Both the position numbers and the translations under genes were made by a program. A DNA stretch of 64,000 nt from Streptomyces sp. WMMB 322 (GTDB lineage Bacteria > Actinomycetota > Actinomycetes > Streptomycetales > Streptomycetaceae): contig NZ_FMHI01000014.1 of assembly GCF_900090145.1 (NCBI RefSeq), forward strand, positions 119,415 through 183,414. The letters run 5' to 3'. The notes beneath the pieces are model-generated. The model was not told where the DNA came from and searched no databases. It saw nothing but the letters and a program-made list of their open reading frames with translations. Positions 61,742 to 64,000 of the stretch are shown in pieces; position 1 is the stretch's first letter; each line of letters opens with the position of its first letter.

Positions 61742-63649
61742 CTAGCGCAGCCCCGGCACGGCCGCCTCCTCCTCCGCCGGCAGCGGAGGCCGCTCGCTGA
61801 ACTGCGTCCGGTACAGCTGCTCGTAGCGTCCGCCGAGAGCGAGCAGCTCCTCATGCGTGCCGCGTTCGACGATGCGTCCGCTCTCCAGGACGAGGATGAG
61901 ATCCGCGGCCCGTACGGTCGACAGGCGGTGCGCGATCACCACGGACGTGCGTCCGGCGAGTGCCTCGGCGAGCGCCTCCTGGACGGCGGCCTCGGAGGTC
62001 GAGTCGAGGTGGGCCGTCGCCTCGTCCAGGATCACCACGCGGGGCTGCGCCAGCAGCAGCCGTGCGATGGTCAGCCGCTGGCGTTCCCCGCCCGAGAGCC
62101 GGTAGCCGCGTTCGCCGACGACGGTGTCGAGTCCCTCCGGCAGCGTGGCGATCAGCCCGTCGAGGCGTGCGCGCCGCAGCGCGTCCCACAGTTCGTCGTC
62201 GGTGGCCTCGGGGCGTGGCAGCAGCAGGTTGGCGCGAATGGTCTCGTGGAAGAGGTGCCCGTCCTGGGTGACCATGCCGAGGGTGCGGCGCAGCGACTCC
62301 GCGGTCACGTCACGCACGTCCGTGCCGCCGATGCGCACGGTGCCGCTGTCCGCGTCGTAGAGCCGCGGAGCCAGTGAGGCGACGGTCGACTTGCCCGCGC
62401 CCGAGGAGCCGACCAGCGCCACCATTGCTCCGGGCTCGGCGCGGAACGACACGCCGTGCAGGACCTCCTCCCCGCCGCGGGTGTCGAGGGTGGCGACGTC
62501 CTCGAGGGAGGCGAGTGAGACCTTCTCCGCCGACGGATAGGCGAAGCGCACGTCGTCGAACTCGACGGAGACGGGCCCCTCGGGCACGGGGACGGCGTCC
62601 GGCTTCTCGTCGATCAGCGGCTTCAGATCGAGCACTTCGAAGACCCGCTGGAAGCTGACCAGCGCGCTCATCACCTCCACCCGCGCGCCGGCGAGCGAGG
62701 TCAGCGGCGCGTACAGCCTGGTGAGCAGCAGCGCGAGGGAGACCACCGTGCCCGGGTCGAGAGTGCCGCGCAGCGCGTAGTAGCCGCCGAGCCCGTAGAC
62801 GAGGGCCAGCGCGAGGGCGGAGACGAGGGTGAGTGAGCTGATGAAGAGGTGCTGGACCATCGCCGTGCGGATGCCGATGTCCCGCACGCGGCCCGCCCTC
62901 CGTGCGAACTCCGCGGACTCCTCCTCCGGCCGGCCGAAGAGCTTCACGAGCGTGGCGCCCGGCGCCGAGAAGCGCTCCGTCATCTGGTTGCCCATCGCGG
63001 CGTTGTGATCGGCGCGTTCACGTTCCAGGCGGGCGAACCGTGCGCCCATGCGTCTCGCGGGCAGCACGAAGAGCGGGAGCAGTGCCAGCGTCAGCAGCGT
63101 GATCTGCCACGACAGTTGGAGCATCACCACCAGGGTCGCCAGCAGCGTGACGAGGTTGCTGACCACCTGGGAAAGGGTGTTGCTGAACGCACGCTGCGCC
63201 CCGATCACGTCGTTGTTGAGCCGGCTGACGAGCGCGCCCGTACGTGTGCGTGTGAAGAAGGCGACCGGCAGACGCTGTACGTGGTCGTAGACCGCTGTGC
63301 GCAGATCGAGGATGAGACCCTCGCCGATACGGGCCGACAGCCACCGCGTGAGGAGGCCGGTCGCAGCCTCCGCGACGGCGATGAGCGCGATCACGGACGA
63401 GAGCACCACGACGGTTCGGACAGCGGCGCCGCCCGTGATCGCGTTGACGACCCTGCCCGCGAGGAGGGGCGTGGCCACGGTGAGCAGGGCCAGCGCGCTG
63501 CTGAAACCCAGGAAGGCCAGCAGCGACCGGCGGTGGCCGCGGGCGAAACGGAGGATGCGCACGAGCGTGGCACGTGAGAAGGGGCGCTTGTCCTGCTGTG
63601 CGAAGCGGGTGGAGTAGAGCGCGTGCCACGCGGTCGTCTCCATACTCAT
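61742..63649 (-). CDS. ABC exporter half-transporter (TMD-NBD)
   Basis: 635 residues. Six-helix TMD at about 45-335 (LLAFLGFSSALALLTVATPL, VVMLQLSWQITLLTLALLPLF) and a nucleotide-binding domain: Walker A GSSGAGKST, Q-loop VTQDGHLFHE, signature LSGGERQR, Walker B VVILDEATAHLD, and IAHRLSTV switch. One-gene half transporter, so it forms a homodimer or pairs with an unlinked partner. Substrate unknown; drug or lipid efflux is typical. GGAGAG ribosome site. Ends leftward at the MreB-like gene. Confidence 0.92.
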   Translation of the reverse strand: MSMETTAWHALYSTRFAQQDKRPFSRATLVRILRFARGHRRSLLAFLGFSSALALLTVATPLLAGRVVNAITGGAAVRTVVVLSSVIALIAVAEAATGLLTRWLSARIGEGLILDLRTAVYDHVQRLPVAFFTRTRTGALVSRLNNDVIGAQRAFSNTLSQVVSNLVTLLATLVVMLQLSWQITLLTLALLPLFVLPARRMGARFARLERERADHNAAMGNQMTERFSAPGATLVKLFGRPEEESAEFARRAGRVRDIGIRTAMVQHLFISSLTLVSALALALVYGLGGYYALRGTLDPGTVVSLALLLTRLYAPLTSLAGARVEVMSALVSFQRVFEVLDLKPLIDEKPDAVPVPEGPVSVEFDDVRFAYPSAEKVSLASLEDVATLDTRGGEEVLHGVSFRAEPGAMVALVGSSGAGKSTVASLAPRLYDADSGTVRIGGTDVRDVTAESLRRTLGMVTQDGHLFHETIRANLLLPRPEATDDELWDALRRARLDGLIATLPEGLDTVVGERGYRLSGGERQRLTIARLLLAQPRVVILDEATAHLDSTSEAAVQEALAEALAGRTSVVIAHRLSTVRAADLILVLESGRIVERGTHEELLALGGRYEQLYRTQFSERPPLPAEEEAAVPGLR

Positions 63650-63733
63650 GGTCTCTCCGTAAGTTGTTGGGCGGCCCAGGAGGGCCGGGTGTGGCTTATG
63701 GCTTCTTGCCTTCAGTGGCTTCGCAGGAGTGGC

Positions 63734-63752
63734 CGCCCGGTCCTCCCGGGCG
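63734..63752. other. Small hairpin between ABC exporter and IS110
   Basis: CGCCCGG (63734-63740) pairs with CCGGGCG (63746-63752) around TCCTC. May be the left side of the insertion sequence or part of its leader; IS110 elements lack terminal inverted repeats, so the boundary cannot be set here. Confidence 0.4.
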
Positions 63753-63855
63753 CCCTGGCTGCTGATTGAGATGTGTGTTTCGGTCGCTGATTACGGAGAT
63801 GACAGCGGGGTGTTCCTCGGGCCAACGGTGTGCTGTTGGAACTGAGGAGGGGCGA

Positions 63856-64000
63856 GTGAACGGGCGACGGGCCCAGGTCTGGGCCGGCATCGATGCAGGC
63901 AAAGGGCATCACTGGGCGGCGGTAGTCGACGAGACCGGTGCGACGCTGTGGTCGAAGAAGATCGACAACGACGAGTCGGCGGTCCTGACCGCGCTCGGCG
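63856..64000 (+). mobile_element. IS110-family transposase, N-terminal part (runs off right edge)
   Basis: GTG 63856, with GAGGAGG 6 nt upstream, opens a frame reading VNGRRAQVWAGIDAGKGHHWA and continuing DETGATLWSKKIDNDE. The G-I-D-A-G-K-x-H start with the first catalytic Asp is the DEDD transposase N-domain of IS110. Only 48 codons are present. Such elements insert by site-specific recombination guided by a bridge RNA located in their non-coding end; the left non-coding end should lie in about 63650-63855. Confidence 0.9.

Overview
The window is a high-GC (about 72%) actinobacterial chromosome segment. Gene content and order (crp-nth, acs, a Tad locus beside a 6C RNA, bldG with its anti-sigma partner, hppA, topA, a membrane-TMK fusion) identify it as Streptomyces or a very close relative. 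Genes often overlap by 4 bp (GTGA/ATGA), GTG and TTG starts are common, and several genes look leaderless: a -10 box 6 to 9 nt before the start codon and no Shine-Dalgarno.

Layout. 1-10 kb: start of crp (leftward), then nth, a CoA-pyrophosphatase-type Nudix gene and a MarP-like membrane serine protease (rightward); an epoxide-hydrolase-like enzyme and a holin-superfamily membrane protein (leftward); acs (leftward) diverging from a secreted polysaccharide-deacetylase-like lipoprotein across a region with a perfect 19-bp palindrome and a DasR-like site. 10-13 kb: a CooC/ParA-type ATPase, a degenerate Fic-like protein and a HAD phosphatase. 13.2-19.2 kb: a 6C small RNA, then an ssd-tadA-tadB-tadC-pilin-tadE-tadE2 cluster encoding a Tad/Flp-type pilus or secretion apparatus; the last gene has no stop codon before it runs antisense into a DUF1998 (MrfA-like) helicase gene. 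22-38 kb: bldG and its anti-sigma factor, the K+-independent proton pyrophosphatase, a small lipoprotein, a SAM methyltransferase, topA, a fusion of an MFS-like membrane domain, thymidylate kinase and a coiled coil, the DNA polymerase III delta-prime subunit, a secreted tripeptidyl-aminopeptidase-like lipoprotein and tRNA-Thr(CGU).

After the tRNA (38.5-64 kb) the content looks more accessory: a TPR protein; a TetR regulator and a GDSL esterase that share a matched operator; a large SCO7613-type membrane protein; a molybdate operon (Mop regulator, modA, fused modBC); two DedA-family proteins; a PGRP amidase; a haloperoxidase-like hydrolase; a hemerythrin; a glutamine-rich protein; a tricarboxylate transporter (tctCBA); a BCCT osmolyte transporter; a DUF2277 protein; an MreB-like protein with a degenerate nucleotide site; an ABC exporter; and the start of an IS110-type transposase at the right edge.

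How the genes work together. Crp, BldG and its partner, the 6C RNA, HAD and Ssd form a developmental or signalling core. Acs could recycle acetate released by deacetylation of chitin-like polymers, which fits the DasR-like site between acs and the deacetylase gene. TopA, TMK, delta-prime, Nth and the DUF1998 helicase serve DNA replication and repair. The right half is mainly uptake (molybdate, tricarboxylates, osmolytes) and envelope functions. Intergenic regions carry many short tandem repeats and near-perfect hairpins, several of them clear terminators.
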